Origin: Firmicutes bacterium ZOR0006
GTDB lineage: Bacteria; Bacillota_I; Bacilli_A; Culicoidibacterales; ZOR0006
Direction: 5' to 3'
Assembly (NCBI GenBank): GCA_000798955.1
Contig: JTLC01000010.1
Span: 51,553-115,552, forward strand
Length of the DNA: 64,000 nucleotides
The notes under the pieces are model-generated. The model worked only from the letters and a program-made list of their open reading frames with translations, did no database searches and had not been told where the DNA came from. Numbering within the stretch: position 1 is the stretch's first letter; the number at the start of each line of letters is the position of its first letter. The position numbers were made by a program, and so were the translations under genes. Of the stretch, positions 46,427 through 54,271 are shown piece by piece.

Positions 46427-46562
46427 GCGTTTGAGCACGTTGGAAAAACAAAGGAAATCAAGTTTTCCATCAGTGTGGCTGAAAAATAAGGAAGGATACA
46501 CAGGTAGCTAACATGCTACTAGTGTATCCTTTCGTTTTTTCGAACACTGAAGTGCGAAACGT
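46427..46562 (+). repeat. Structured 3'-UTR element, copy I
   Basis: Closing helix gcgttt-GA-gcac with gtgc-GA-aacgt; the GA mismatch can pair as GA against G with five outer pairs. First hairpin tggaaaac/gttttcca; second hairpin agtgt/acact base and aggatacac/gtgtatcct arm. Confidence 0.85.
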
Positions 46563-46576
46563 GTTTAAAATAGAAG

Positions 46577-46620
46577 AGCGTTTGAGCACGTTGGAAAAGC
46601 AGTGAAAAAGCTTAGATTTT
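46577..46620 (+). repeat. Structured element, copy J (truncated)
   Basis: Repeats the first ~28 nt of copy I (gaagagcgtttgagcacgttg) then breaks off in the first hairpin, right before the toxin-mRNA promoter. Confidence 0.7.
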
Positions 46621-46634
46621 AACAAGCTCAATAT

Positions 46635-46663
46635 TTGTTTCAACAACTAAAATATGATAGAAT
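46635..46663 (+). promoter_or_regulatory. Promoter of the toxin mRNA
   Basis: TTGTTT, 17-bp spacer, TAGAAT. Confidence 0.6.
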
Positions 46664-46721
46664 GACTGAGCAGTCGGTTGCGATGGTGGCTAAACTCGAT
46701 CTTTTAAGGGGAGTGATGCCG

Positions 46722-46889
46722 ATGAATACTGATAACGTGTTTCGTACTTCGAATCTCGCCAAAACACAAACTTCAACGAATCTTTTGAAGATTCCTTTAG
46801 AATTTTGTTTATTTGGCAAATCGATTCGATGCTTTCATGAATGGGAAAGCAACGTCCTCAAGCACTCATCTTATTTTTGTGAATTATGA
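46722..46889 (+). CDS. Small ORF in the toxin mRNA leader
   Basis: 55 codons with AAGGGGAG 8 nt before ATG. The product is not recognised (two Cys, no membrane segment). It ends 38 nt before the toxin ATG, just ahead of the hairpin that hides the toxin ribosome-binding site, so its translation could open or close that hairpin. A second ATG at 46716 is in frame. Whether it encodes a functional protein or only a regulatory leader is undecided. Confidence 0.45.
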   Translation: MNTDNVFRTSNLAKTQTSTNLLKIPLEFCLFGKSIRCFHEWESNVLKHSSYFCEL

Positions 46890-46894
46890 CAAAA

Positions 46895-46926
46895 AGGCGA
46901 CTCCTTCTTTATGAAAGGAGCCGCCT
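46895..46926 (+). promoter_or_regulatory. Hairpin sequestering the toxin ribosome-binding site
   Basis: AGGCG-A-CTCCTT pairs with AAGGAG-C-CGCCT (11 of 12 pairs), placing AAAGGAG of the toxin in a stem. SD sequestration is typical of type I toxin mRNAs. Confidence 0.8.
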
Positions 46927-46927
46927 C

Positions 46928-47044
46928 ATGCAAGATGTAATTTTACTGATCAGTACGATTACAGACTTGATGGCGGAAATAGCAGTTATGTTAACAGCTA
47001 TTTCTGTAATCATTACACTTGTAAAACATAACAAACAAAAATAG
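46928..47044 (+). CDS. Holin-like type I toxin
   Basis: 38 residues, one membrane segment (about 3-32, rich in I/L/V/T) and a basic tail 'KHNKQK', the shape of TxpA/BsrG/Hol-Tox membrane toxins. AAAGGAG is 7 nt before ATG but sits in a strong hairpin. A convergent minus-strand promoter at 47157-47185 would give an antisense RNA covering the 3' end of this gene. When unchecked, such peptides depolarise the membrane. Family assignment is from size, topology and gene arrangement. Confidence 0.8.
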   Translation: MQDVILLISTITDLMAEIAVMLTAISVIITLVKHNKQK

Positions 47045-47150
47045 CCATCCATACCAGCGAAGTTTGCGATGACTATTTTTGTTTATCCAACTTAGCCACC
47101 ATATTGATGGGCTGTACGAGAACGGAGTGTTAGGGTACTTCGTTCTTTTC
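47036..47150 (-). ncRNA. Antitoxin antisense RNA of the type I system
   Basis: About 115 nt, starting near 47150 from the minus-strand promoter and ending at the shared bidirectional terminator. It is complementary to the 3' end of the toxin mRNA, the txpA/RatA and bsrG/SR4 arrangement. Ends are approximate. Confidence 0.75.
47037..47080. terminator. Bidirectional terminator of toxin and antitoxin RNAs
   Basis: AAAAATAG-c-CATC / GATG-a-CTATTTTT stem with T or A runs beyond both arms. Confidence 0.8.
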
Positions 47151-47156
47151 TATTTG

Positions 47157-47185
47157 AGTATAGCATGATTATAAATGACTCGCAA
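47157..47185 (-). promoter_or_regulatory. Promoter of the antitoxin RNA
   Basis: Minus strand TTGCGA, 17-bp spacer, TATACT. Confidence 0.8.
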
Positions 47186-47270
47186 GTGAAAAATGACACC
47201 AAGTTTAGGTGCTGAAAGATCTAATGTGAGTGATAAATTTTAGGTAACAAAAGCAAAATAACGAGTAAAA

Positions 47271-47315
47271 AGAAAACCCAGCTTTTCCAATGATGAAAGA
47301 GCTGAGTTTTTGTTT
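47271..47315 (+). terminator. Hairpin terminator upstream of rmuC
   Basis: AAAACCCAGCT / AGCTGAGTTTT stem (one mismatch) followed by T. It lies in 47186-47399, which otherwise holds no visible gene. Confidence 0.6.
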
Positions 47316-47399
47316 TAGCAAAAATAGCAATATTGCGTTTTTTTCTCGTTTTTCCAATCATTTTCAAATTATGTTATAATTTTATGAGGAGGGAAAAAT

Positions 47400-48407
47400 A
47401 TGGAAATACTGATAATTATTTTATTATTACTCGTCTTAATTGCGTTGATGATCTTAATCGTGATTTTACTAAGAGGGCGGCAAACGAGTGGCGCGAATCA
47501 CAATTTTATCACAACTTTAGCCGATACAATCGAAGACCGAAATCAAAAAATTATTGCCCAAGAATTACTGCACGTTTCTGATAATTTAGGCAATAAAGTT
47601 ACAGGAACACTCCAGAAAAACGATGCGACTTTTACCGCAATCGTCGAGCGCTTAGCGAAAATCGATGAAGCACAAAAAAACCTGACACAACTATCAGGTA
47701 ACATTATTTCGCTTCAAGACATTCTGTCTGACAAGAAAACACGTGGAATTTTCGGTGAAATTCAACTCTATCAAGCGTTAAAAGCCGTTTATGGTGAACC
47801 GAAAGCGAATCTCTACCAAACCCAATATCAATTTGCGAATGGGACCATTGCCGATGCCGTGTTGTTTGCTCCCGAACCAGTTGGATTAATCGCGATTGAT
47901 TCAAAATTCCCGTTAGAAAATTTCAAACGCATGACAGATCAAACCCTTTCGCCAGAAGAAATTAAACTCGCGACGGCGGGATTTAAAGCGAATATGAAAA
48001 AACATATTGATGATATTGCGAGCAAATATATTATTCTGGGAACGACATCGAATCAAGCGATTTTATTTTTACCAGCCGAAGCGATTTTTGCGGAAATCCA
48101 TGCCTACCATGGTGAAATGATCGAATACGCGCATAAAAAAAGAATTTGGCTGGCCTCGCCGACAACGTTAATGGCCGTCTTAAATACGATTCAAATTGCT
48201 GTTCGCGACATTCAACGCGAAGAGTATGCCCATAAAATTCATGAAGAGCTGAATGCATTAGCGATTGAATTCAAGCGTTACCAAGATCGGTGGGTGACCC
48301 TCGATAATAGTATTGAAACTTTGTATAAAAAAACGAAAGACGTGCGCACAACCTCAGATAAAATTGCGAAAAAGTTTGATGCACTTTCTGATGGTCGCTT
48401 TGAATAA
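47400..48407 (+). CDS. rmuC: RmuC-family DNA recombination protein
   Basis: 335 residues. N-terminal membrane anchor (about 2-24), coiled-coil stretch, then the RmuC nuclease-like domain: 'GIFGEIQLYQALKAVYG', 'ADAVLFAPEPVGLIAIDSKFPLENFKRM' with the Asp-x-Lys active-site pattern of PD-(D/E)XK folds. Members limit rearrangements in DNA; the exact activity is little known. Shorter coiled coil than in E. coli. GAGGAGGG precedes ATG. Confidence 0.9.
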   Translation: MEILIIILLLLVLIALMILIVILLRGRQTSGANHNFITTLADTIEDRNQKIIAQELLHVSDNLGNKVTGTLQKNDATFTAIVERLAKIDEAQKNLTQLSGNIISLQDILSDKKTRGIFGEIQLYQALKAVYGEPKANLYQTQYQFANGTIADAVLFAPEPVGLIAIDSKFPLENFKRMTDQTLSPEEIKLATAGFKANMKKHIDDIASKYIILGTTSNQAILFLPAEAIFAEIHAYHGEMIEYAHKKRIWLASPTTLMAVLNTIQIAVRDIQREEYAHKIHEELNALAIEFKRYQDRWVTLDNSIETLYKKTKDVRTTSDKIAKKFDALSDGRFE

Positions 48408-48434
48408 TAATGTTGCTCACAAGGGGGGAAACGC

Positions 48435-49007
48435 ATGGAAGTCACAGAAATATTGAGCGTCAAAACGATTGCTGAATGGCGACAATGGTTAGCAAATAAT
48501 CATGACCAGAAAACAGTGATTTGGTTGCTCTTTGAACGAACAGTCGAAGGCACATACCATTTAGATTATATGGAAACTGTGGAACAAGCGTTGTGCTTTG
48601 GCTGGATTGATGGTATTTCCAAAAAAATTGATGCGACACGAAAAGTGCAACGCTTTACGCCACGACAAAAAAATAGTCACTGGACGGAGTTGAACAAACA
48701 GCGTGCTCGCCGGCTGGTGCAATTGGGAATGATGACACCAGCTGGTTTGCAAGTCTTACCGGATTTAACGATTAATCAATTCGTTATGCAGCCTGAACTC
48801 GTCCAACGATTACAAGCCGATGCAGAAGTGTATCGGCAGTTTCAACAATTTCCGTCATTATACGTTCGCGTACGAATCAGCTACATCCAAGAGTATCCAA
48901 GCGGCTCAGCCGAATACGAAAAACGTTTAGCTCACTTTATCAAACAGACAAAGCAAGGCAAATATTTTGGGAATTGGAATGACTCCGGAAAATTGAGCGA
49001 AGAATAA
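48435..49007 (+). CDS. YdeI/OmpD-associated family protein
   Basis: 190 residues. 'WLANNHDQKTVIWLLFER', 'YMETVEQALCFGWIDGISKKIDATRKVQRFTPRQKNSHWTELNKQRA' (signature of the family, split here only for length) and a C-terminal 'KQGKYFGNWND'. Related proteins are linked to resistance to cationic peptides (YdeI/OmpD) or bacteriocins, but the mechanism is not known to me. GGGGGG precedes ATG. Confidence 0.85.
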   Translation: MEVTEILSVKTIAEWRQWLANNHDQKTVIWLLFERTVEGTYHLDYMETVEQALCFGWIDGISKKIDATRKVQRFTPRQKNSHWTELNKQRARRLVQLGMMTPAGLQVLPDLTINQFVMQPELVQRLQADAEVYRQFQQFPSLYVRVRISYIQEYPSGSAEYEKRLAHFIKQTKQGKYFGNWNDSGKLSEE

Positions 49008-49035
49008 ATAGTTGATACTTGAAAGGAGTAGAAAG

Positions 49036-49626
49036 ATGAAATTAATTGGTCAAATTATGATGAGTATTGTCCTTGGATTTATCCTGAATTTTGTTATCAC
49101 GATCGATTTGATTACCCGTGTTTTTGGTGGAAATCAACAAAGTTATGTTGTCATTGCTTACTTGGCTCTCATTGGTCAAATTAGTGTTATTTTTATGCTG
49201 TTACGTTTGATTATGAACAAAAAAATTGACACTGTGATGTTGGTTGGCATGAGTATCCTTTATTTTGGTGTATTGATGGTATTGTTATTTGGCCGCCAAA
49301 GTATTGAAGCAACGGTAAATTTTAACCTCGCGAGTATCTTTGATTTTAGTCCTGCCAATATTGTGTACAACCTATTCAACTACGTATTTTTTATCCCACT
49401 TGGCTATTTTGTGATGCTTTTCGCGTCGAAACAGCGCTGGTCACAAGTGAGAATTATCAGTGGGGTGATCCTGTTTGTTGTGGGGATTGAAGTATTGCAG
49501 TTGCTGAGTTTGCGGGGAATTTTTGATATCGTCGATATCATTCTCAATACAATCGGCGTGATGAGTGGCTACTATCTCAGCCAACGCTTGGAACTTAATC
49601 GCTTTATTCAACAAAAACGAGCGTAA
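49036..49626 (+). CDS. VanZ-like membrane protein
   Basis: 196 residues, about six membrane segments. 'ANIVYNLFNYVFFIPLGYFVMLF' and 'GIEVLQLLSLRGIFDIVDIILNTIGVMSGYYL' match the VanZ fold (N..N..FxPLG; EhxQ; DxxDxxxNxxG). VanZ itself gives low-level teicoplanin resistance; chromosomal homologues are mostly unassigned. AAAGGAG is 8 nt before ATG 49036; an in-frame TTG at 49012 lies too early. Confidence 0.85.
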   Translation: MKLIGQIMMSIVLGFILNFVITIDLITRVFGGNQQSYVVIAYLALIGQISVIFMLLRLIMNKKIDTVMLVGMSILYFGVLMVLLFGRQSIEATVNFNLASIFDFSPANIVYNLFNYVFFIPLGYFVMLFASKQRWSQVRIISGVILFVVGIEVLQLLSLRGIFDIVDIILNTIGVMSGYYLSQRLELNRFIQQKRA

Positions 49627-49708
49627 ATTCATTGAAAAAAAAGCCTATTTGCTTTGAAAGTATGATAATCTGAAAGTATCATTCAGCAAGAAATGGGGGA
49701 ATTTTTGC

Positions 49709-50192
49709 ATGACAAGAACAATTACAATTACGGGAACTGGTACGGTGCGAGCGAGACCGAATTATGTGGTTATTAGCCTTGAAATCAATGCTTTACATCA
49801 GCATTATGATGTCATGATGGATCAAGCAAACCAACAGTTGAGAGGCTTCGTCGAGGCACTCGTCGCAATTGGCTTTCAGGCAACGGACGTGAAAACAACA
49901 GATTTTCATGTCAGCACACGAAAAGAGAGAGAACAAGATAGAGTAGGGAATTATCATACAATTTTTAAGGGCTATGAATGCACTCAAAAGCTCAAAATCG
50001 GGTTTGATTTCACGAATGAGCAGCTCGGTACGGTCTTAGCAGCAATCACTGATTCGATGGTTAACCCAAATTTTCAGATTGATTTTACGGTCAAAGACGA
50101 GGAGACAGTGAAAACGGAGTTGCTCCAAGCTGTCGCCAAAAATGCCGAATTAAAGGCACAAACACTCTGCCAAGCAATGGGGGCTGGAAACA
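49709..50192 (+). pseudogene. SIMPL-domain gene, 5' part, interrupted by tnpB element
   Basis: Encodes about 161 residues of a SIMPL (DUF541) protein ('ITITGTGTVRARPNYVVISLEINAL' start, '...CQAMGAG'). The frame is then broken by the insertion and stops at 50197. The missing C-terminus is found intact at 51668-51859; joining gga-aac to aaa-ttg restores '...MGAGNKLATVTLGAV', the expected G-x-K-L-x-x-V segment. GGGGGAA precedes ATG. SIMPL proteins are surface-associated in some bacteria; function here is lost or truncated. Confidence 0.85.
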
Positions 50193-50361
50193 GCTAGATT
50201 TAACTTATAAAAGTCAATAAATACAAGTGATTTTTATAGATTTTTCCTAGAGTGAAATCAAGGAACGGCAAACAGTCAGTATTAAGTTATTATAAAACAG
50301 CAAAAATCATTGAATTCAAGCTCATTCATTTGTATTATGGACGTGAAGGAGTTGATTGAAG

Positions 50362-51492
50362 ATGATCATCGCTCAAAAAATTAGACTGTACCCCACTGCT
50401 GAACAAGTGCAAAAGTTGTGGCAATCAGTTGGAACCGCGCGTTTTATTTACAATTGGACACTTGCTCGCCAAGAAGAAAATTATCAAAATGGTGGCAAGT
50501 TCATTTCAGATAATGAGTTACGCAAAGAACTGACACAACTGAAGAAAGCTGAGCTTGCATGGCTAAGTGACGTATCAAACAATGTCGCCAAACAAGCGGT
50601 GAAAGATGCCTGTTTAGCTTATAAGCGGATGTTTAACGGTCTTGCGCAAAAACCACGCTTTAAAAGTCGAAAGTGGTCAAAGCCAAGCTTTTATAACGAC
50701 AATGTGAAACTGAAAGTCAAAATCCAATCAGTTTTGATTGAAAAAGTTGGCTGGATCAAAATCAAAGAACAGCTTCCAATTGAAGGTAAATACACAAATC
50801 CACGCATTAGTCATGATGGAAAGTATTGGTATCTCTGTGTTGGTGTTGAGCAGGAGTTTGAACAACCACTATTGAGCAATAAAAGCTTAGGTGTTGATGT
50901 TGGCATCAAATACTTAGCTGTTTGTTCCGATGGAACAGTTTTTAAAAACATCAATAAAAGTCAAACAGTGCGAAAGCTCGAGAAACGCTTACGCAGATTA
51001 CAAAAACAAGTTTCTCGTAAATATGAAAAAAACAAGAAAGGAAGCCAATTTGTAAAGACAGAAAATATCCTCAAACTTGAACAACAAATGAAATTGCTTC
51101 ACCGCCGTTTAAAAAACATCCGCATGAATCATCTTCATCAAGCAACGAATCAGATGGTGAAAACCAAACCATCACAAGTTGTTATGGAGACGTTAAATAT
51201 TCAAGGAATGATGAAAAATAAACACTTAGCGAAAGCAATACAAAAACAAGGATTATACGAACTCAAGCGCCAACTGGTGTACAAATGCCAAAAATATGGT
51301 ATTTCATTTATTGCAGCAGATATGTGGTTTCCATCGTCAAAGCAATGTTCGCATTGTGGGGTAGTCAAAACACAACTGTCGCTCTCTGAGCGCACCTTTG
51401 ATTGTGAAGCATGTCACTTTACAATTGACCGCGATTTGAACGCTGCCATCAATTTGAGTAATTATCAATTTACTTCATCACTGAAACGATGA
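50362..51492 (+). CDS. tnpB: RNA-guided nuclease TnpB
   Basis: 376 residues. N-terminal 'QKIRLYPTAEQVQKLWQSVGTARFIYNW', RuvC acidic residues in 'LGVDVGIKYLAV' (D179), 'VVMETLNIQGM' (E276) and 'DRDLNAAINL' (D358), and a four-Cys zinc ribbon (CSHC...CEAC). All catalytic residues are present, so the nuclease is probably active. ATG 50362 has AAGGAG 10 nt upstream. It acts with an omegaRNA from the 3' end of the element. Confidence 0.95.
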   Translation: MIIAQKIRLYPTAEQVQKLWQSVGTARFIYNWTLARQEENYQNGGKFISDNELRKELTQLKKAELAWLSDVSNNVAKQAVKDACLAYKRMFNGLAQKPRFKSRKWSKPSFYNDNVKLKVKIQSVLIEKVGWIKIKEQLPIEGKYTNPRISHDGKYWYLCVGVEQEFEQPLLSNKSLGVDVGIKYLAVCSDGTVFKNINKSQTVRKLEKRLRRLQKQVSRKYEKNKKGSQFVKTENILKLEQQMKLLHRRLKNIRMNHLHQATNQMVKTKPSQVVMETLNIQGMMKNKHLAKAIQKQGLYELKRQLVYKCQKYGISFIAADMWFPSSKQCSHCGVVKTQLSLSERTFDCEACHFTIDRDLNAAINLSNYQFTSSLKR

Positions 51493-51667
51493 AATAAATA
51501 TGTAGGATTCGTTGTATCCGAATTTACGCCCCTGGAGTGTTAGAACAAACAAAAGTAGTTGCCTTGTCCTTGGAAACAAGCTTCACAAGTCAGCCAAATT
51601 GAACACGACGAGCGGGGAATTAAACAGTTTGTTGTAGAGTTTTGAGCTATTTATAAACTTTTACAAT
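51493..51667 (+). ncRNA. Probable omegaRNA (reRNA) scaffold of TnpB
   Basis: Begins at the tnpB stop. GAATTTACGCCCCTGGAGTG matches the motif that follows many Firmicute tnpB genes; CTTGTCCTTGGAAACAAG is a tetraloop-type hairpin. If the right boundary is correct, the guide is the 3'-flanking SIMPL sequence starting at 51668 (aaattggcaacggtaa). Confidence 0.65.
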
Positions 51668-51859
51668 AAATTGGCAACGGTAACGTTAGGTGCTGTCCAA
51701 ACAATGAGCCAACAGTGGCTTGATATTAATTTGTATTCAGAAACGAATTTTCGGATGGCGAAGGAAGCGTCTATCAATTCGCCACGAATGCTGATGGACT
51801 TTACACCAGAAGAAATTGAAGCTCAAGAAACCGCAACGTTTACGTGGGCAATTGAATAG
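51668..51859 (+). pseudogene. SIMPL-domain gene, 3' part
   Basis: Encodes the C-terminal 63 residues of the interrupted SIMPL gene ('KLATVTLGAVQ...DFTPEEIEAQETATFTWAIE'); the closing FTPEEIE...T.T..I strand is the family's last element. No ribosome-binding site of its own. Confidence 0.85.
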
Positions 51860-51872
51860 GGAGGGGAAAATA

Positions 51873-52409
51873 ATGGAAGACTTATTAGTAACATTAGAAA
51901 AACGTTTCCAAGCGAATTCAATGCGGCATCCAGATGTGAGTTGGGAAGCAGTCGCAACAGCCCTTAGTCGTGATCCACAGGCACTTAAGAGCATAACGGC
52001 GATGGAAGCAACTGGTGGTGAGCCAGATGTTGTCACATTTCCTGGCGTTGAAGGGATTGTCTTTGTTGATTGTGCGGCAGAAAGTCCGAAACTCCGCCGC
52101 AGCCTTTGTTATGATCAAGAAGCGTTAGAAAAGCGCAAAGCCAATAAACCAGTTGGAAGTGCCAAAGCCTGGGCAGCAGAACATAGTGTAGCACTTTTGA
52201 CTGTGGAACAATATCACGACCTACAAGCCTTTGGCCCATTTGATCAAAAAACTTCGAGCTGGGTTGAAACAACACCCGTTGTCCGGGAACAAGGTGGCGC
52301 CTTATTTGGTGATTACCGCTATGGCACAACGTTTATTTATCACAATGGAGCCGACTCATATTATGCGAGCCGTGGCTTCCGCGTGATGTATGTCATCGCC
52401 ATGATGTGA
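51873..52409 (+). CDS. DUF4256-family protein
   Basis: 178 residues. 'RFQANSMRHPDVSWEAV', 'ATGGEPDVV...GIVFVDCAAESPKLRRSLCYDQEAL' and 'GGALFGDYRYGTTFIYHNGADSYYASRGFR' are the known conserved blocks of DUF4256, a family without a known function to me. GGGAGGGG is 8 nt before ATG. Directly downstream of the SIMPL 3' remnant, so it may have lost its original promoter to the insertion. Confidence 0.88.
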   Translation: MEDLLVTLEKRFQANSMRHPDVSWEAVATALSRDPQALKSITAMEATGGEPDVVTFPGVEGIVFVDCAAESPKLRRSLCYDQEALEKRKANKPVGSAKAWAAEHSVALLTVEQYHDLQAFGPFDQKTSSWVETTPVVREQGGALFGDYRYGTTFIYHNGADSYYASRGFRVMYVIAMM

Positions 52410-52423
52410 AGCTAATTGTATAG

Positions 52424-52466
52424 GAAAAGCGAAGCCTACAACAGGAGTAGACTTCGCTTTTTGCGT
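52424..52466. terminator. Bidirectional terminator between DUF4256 and the membrane gene
   Basis: AAAAGCGAAG-c-CTAC / GTAG-a-CTTCGCTTTT stem. Confidence 0.85.
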
Positions 52467-52490
52467 TTTTTTTGAGTAGTTTTATTCACC

Positions 52491-52853
52491 TTATCGAGAA
52501 GCAGAGAAAATCTGGTAGCCAATTTTCCAAGCCAAAACACCAGTTATGATGATTGGGATTAGGAATAAGAAGCCAAAAAACAAATGACTCAAGACGAGCA
52601 TCATCATTACTTGAAAGCAAATAATAGCCGTTGTCAAACTTGTAAGTAAAGTGAGGGCTTGCTTTTTAGAAGTTGGATTTTGGTAGGCAATTTGGAATTT
52701 TTCCAAGGCAAAAAGGAAGGCACATACAAAACAAAAAGCGGCAAAAATAACGAGTATATTGCCAAATAGCCAATAATTTTCACGCTGCAAGATTTTTGAA
52801 AGCAGTGATAAAATTAGTCCGAAAGTTAAAAAAAGTTGATAGGTTTTTTTCAT
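52491..52853 (-). CDS. Four-helix membrane protein of unknown function
   Basis: 120 residues with four hydrophobic segments and a basic start (MKKTYQ). No family recognised. Stop is near a shared terminator; GGAGATTG precedes ATG on the minus strand. Likely a real but unclassified membrane protein. Confidence 0.6.
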   Translation of the reverse strand: MKKTYQLFLTFGLILSLLSKILQRENYWLFGNILVIFAAFCFVCAFLFALEKFQIAYQNPTSKKQALTLLTSLTTAIICFQVMMMLVLSHLFFGFLFLIPIIITGVLAWKIGYQIFSASR

Positions 52854-53091
52854 ACAATCTCCTCAATAGTTGTTCATACTACTATCATAGCATAGTTCTT
52901 GTCTAAAAACAGTGAAATCGTGATAACTGCAAGGCTAAGACGTGTTTGCTAAGAGTGAAAATCAGCTTGAAAATTTCGTGTTATTCAGCTGAAGTTGATG
53001 TAGTATCAATAACATGAATAGGCAAACATGCAGGAGCGCAAACAAGGAGAAAAATCTATCTTAATTTTTCATGAATTTAATTTTAGGGGTT

Positions 53092-53120
53092 TACAAGCTG
53101 CTGAAGATATGATTAAATAC
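53092..53120 (+). promoter_or_regulatory. Possible promoter of the riboswitch transcript
   Basis: TTTACA, 17-bp spacer, TTAAAT (weak -10). From 52854 to this point no gene is visible. Confidence 0.45.
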
Positions 53121-53123
53121 GTA

Positions 53124-53261
53124 TAAAGTGTAAATAGAGGCGCTTGTTACAAGAGTACTTCAGTCGAGGATCCAATCCATTGACGCTGAACGAAAGGGTT
53201 GCGAGCCGAAATGCGAACAGTGGAAATGTTTGTGTTGGTAATTTGGATAAGATCCACTTTA
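53124..53261 (+). promoter_or_regulatory. Lysine riboswitch (L-box) aptamer
   Basis: P1 pairs TAAAGTG (53124-53130) with CACTTTA (53255-53261). The core has AGAGGCGC, AGTA, the GTCGAGGA...GACGCTGAAC loop-E region, GAAAGGG and GCCGAAA in L-box order. It controls the amino-acid ABC operon that starts at 53433 through the terminator at 53346. Confidence 0.92.
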
Positions 53262-53345
53262 CTCCTACATGAAAAATGTAGAGGTGCTATTTCTTAATAA
53301 TTGAACATTATCACTACTATCTCAGTAGCTGATTCAACTATTAAC

Positions 53346-53381
53346 GAAACTCGAGCCCACTACAAAGGCTCGAGTTTTTTT
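53346..53381 (+). terminator. Riboswitch-controlled terminator
   Basis: AACTCGAGCC / GGCTCGAGTT stem then seven T, 52 nt before the first start codon. With lysine bound it should form; an alternative hairpin from the aptamer 3' side (ctacat/atgtag, 53265-53282) lies between. Confidence 0.85.
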
Positions 53382-53432
53382 ATTAGGAAAACTGTTTACA
53401 CGAAACAAACACAACGAAAAGAGGAAGAAAAA

Positions 53433-54269
53433 ATGAGAAAAACAGTCGGAACAGTGGTATTAGCAATGAGTTTATTAGTTGGATGCGGTGCACCAACAAC
53501 AGGAACAGGGACAAGTAGTGAAACATTAAAAGTCGGAATGGAATGTGACTATGCACCGCACAACTGGACAACAACAGCAGCGAAAGCGACAGATTCATCG
53601 TATCCAGTTAACGGATCAGATGCATTATGTGATGGGTATGATGTTATGGTGGCACAACGCTTAGCTGAGGAAATGGGCAAAGAGCTTGTCATTTATAAAA
53701 TTACGTGGGATGGTTTAATTCCATCGCTCCAAAGCCAACAAATTGATGCTGTCATTGCGGGAATGAGCCCAACGGCTGAACGCCAAGAGGTTATTGATTT
53801 TACTGATAGCTATTATGATGATAATTCAAACCAATTTATGGTTGTAAATAAAAATTCTGCATTTGCGAATGCGACAACGTTAGCCGATTTTGCCGGAGCA
53901 AAAATTTCAGCACAATTGGGAACACTTCAAGTGAATTACATTGAGCAAATTACAGATGTGCAAGCTGTTGCGCCAATGGATAGTTACACAACGCTGATGC
54001 AAGCTGCAAAAGCTGGAACAATTGATGGTTACATTGCTGAAGAAGTAGTAGCTCGTGAACAAGCAGCAGCTGATGATAGTCTCGTTGTCGTTGAGTTAGT
54101 AAACAATGAAAATGGGTTTACAGTGAGCGAAGATGAAACAACAGTGTCAATTGGAATTAAAAAAGGCAATGATGCCCTCATGCAAGAATTAAATGCTGCA
54201 TTAGCAACGATTAGCCAAGAAGATCGTGAAGCAATGATGAACCAGGCTGCAGAAATGGCAGGTGAATAA
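53433..54269 (+). CDS. Lysine-type amino-acid ABC transporter, solute-binding lipoprotein
   Basis: 278 residues. Signal peptide with lipobox 'LLVGCG' (Cys about residue 20) and type II cluster 3 binding protein fold: 'LKVGMECDYAPHNW', 'DGYDVMVAQRLAEEMGKELVIYKITWDGLIPSLQSQQIDAVIAGMSPTAER' (written in pieces: DGYDVMVAQ, WDGLIPSLQ, DAVIAGMSPT) and 'TLADFAGAKISAQLGT'. The lysine riboswitch assigns lysine, or a related basic amino acid, as substrate. ATG 53433 has GAGGAAG 6 nt upstream; the longer frame runs through the terminator. Confidence 0.9.
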   Translation: MRKTVGTVVLAMSLLVGCGAPTTGTGTSSETLKVGMECDYAPHNWTTTAAKATDSSYPVNGSDALCDGYDVMVAQRLAEEMGKELVIYKITWDGLIPSLQSQQIDAVIAGMSPTAERQEVIDFTDSYYDDNSNQFMVVNKNSAFANATTLADFAGAKISAQLGTLQVNYIEQITDVQAVAPMDSYTTLMQAAKAGTIDGYIAEEVVAREQAAADDSLVVVELVNNENGFTVSEDETTVSIGIKKGNDALMQELNAALATISQEDREAMMNQAAEMAGE

Positions 54270-54271
54270 GC

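Larger units (their letters stand above)
50193..51667 (+). mobile_element. tnpB-only IS200/IS605-family element
   Basis: About 1.47 kb inserted in the SIMPL gene. Contains tnpB and terminal hairpins (left: tataaaa / tttttata near 50210-50250; right: gtttg..gtag / ctat..aaac near 51625-51660) but no tnpA. No target duplication is expected and none is required; the octamer CAATAAAT occurs near both ends. The boundaries are set by reconstruction of the gene and may shift by a few bases. Confidence 0.85.

Noticed and set aside
46635..46721. N-terminal extension of the 55-codon ORF back to 46635
   Set aside because: Its first codon is the -35 box of the toxin-mRNA promoter, so this part would not be transcribed; the frame is kept only from 46722.
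49709..50240. Frameshift in the SIMPL gene
   Set aside because: The other frame after 50190 looks plausible for some residues, but the real C-terminus lies beyond the tnpB element and joins in the original frame.
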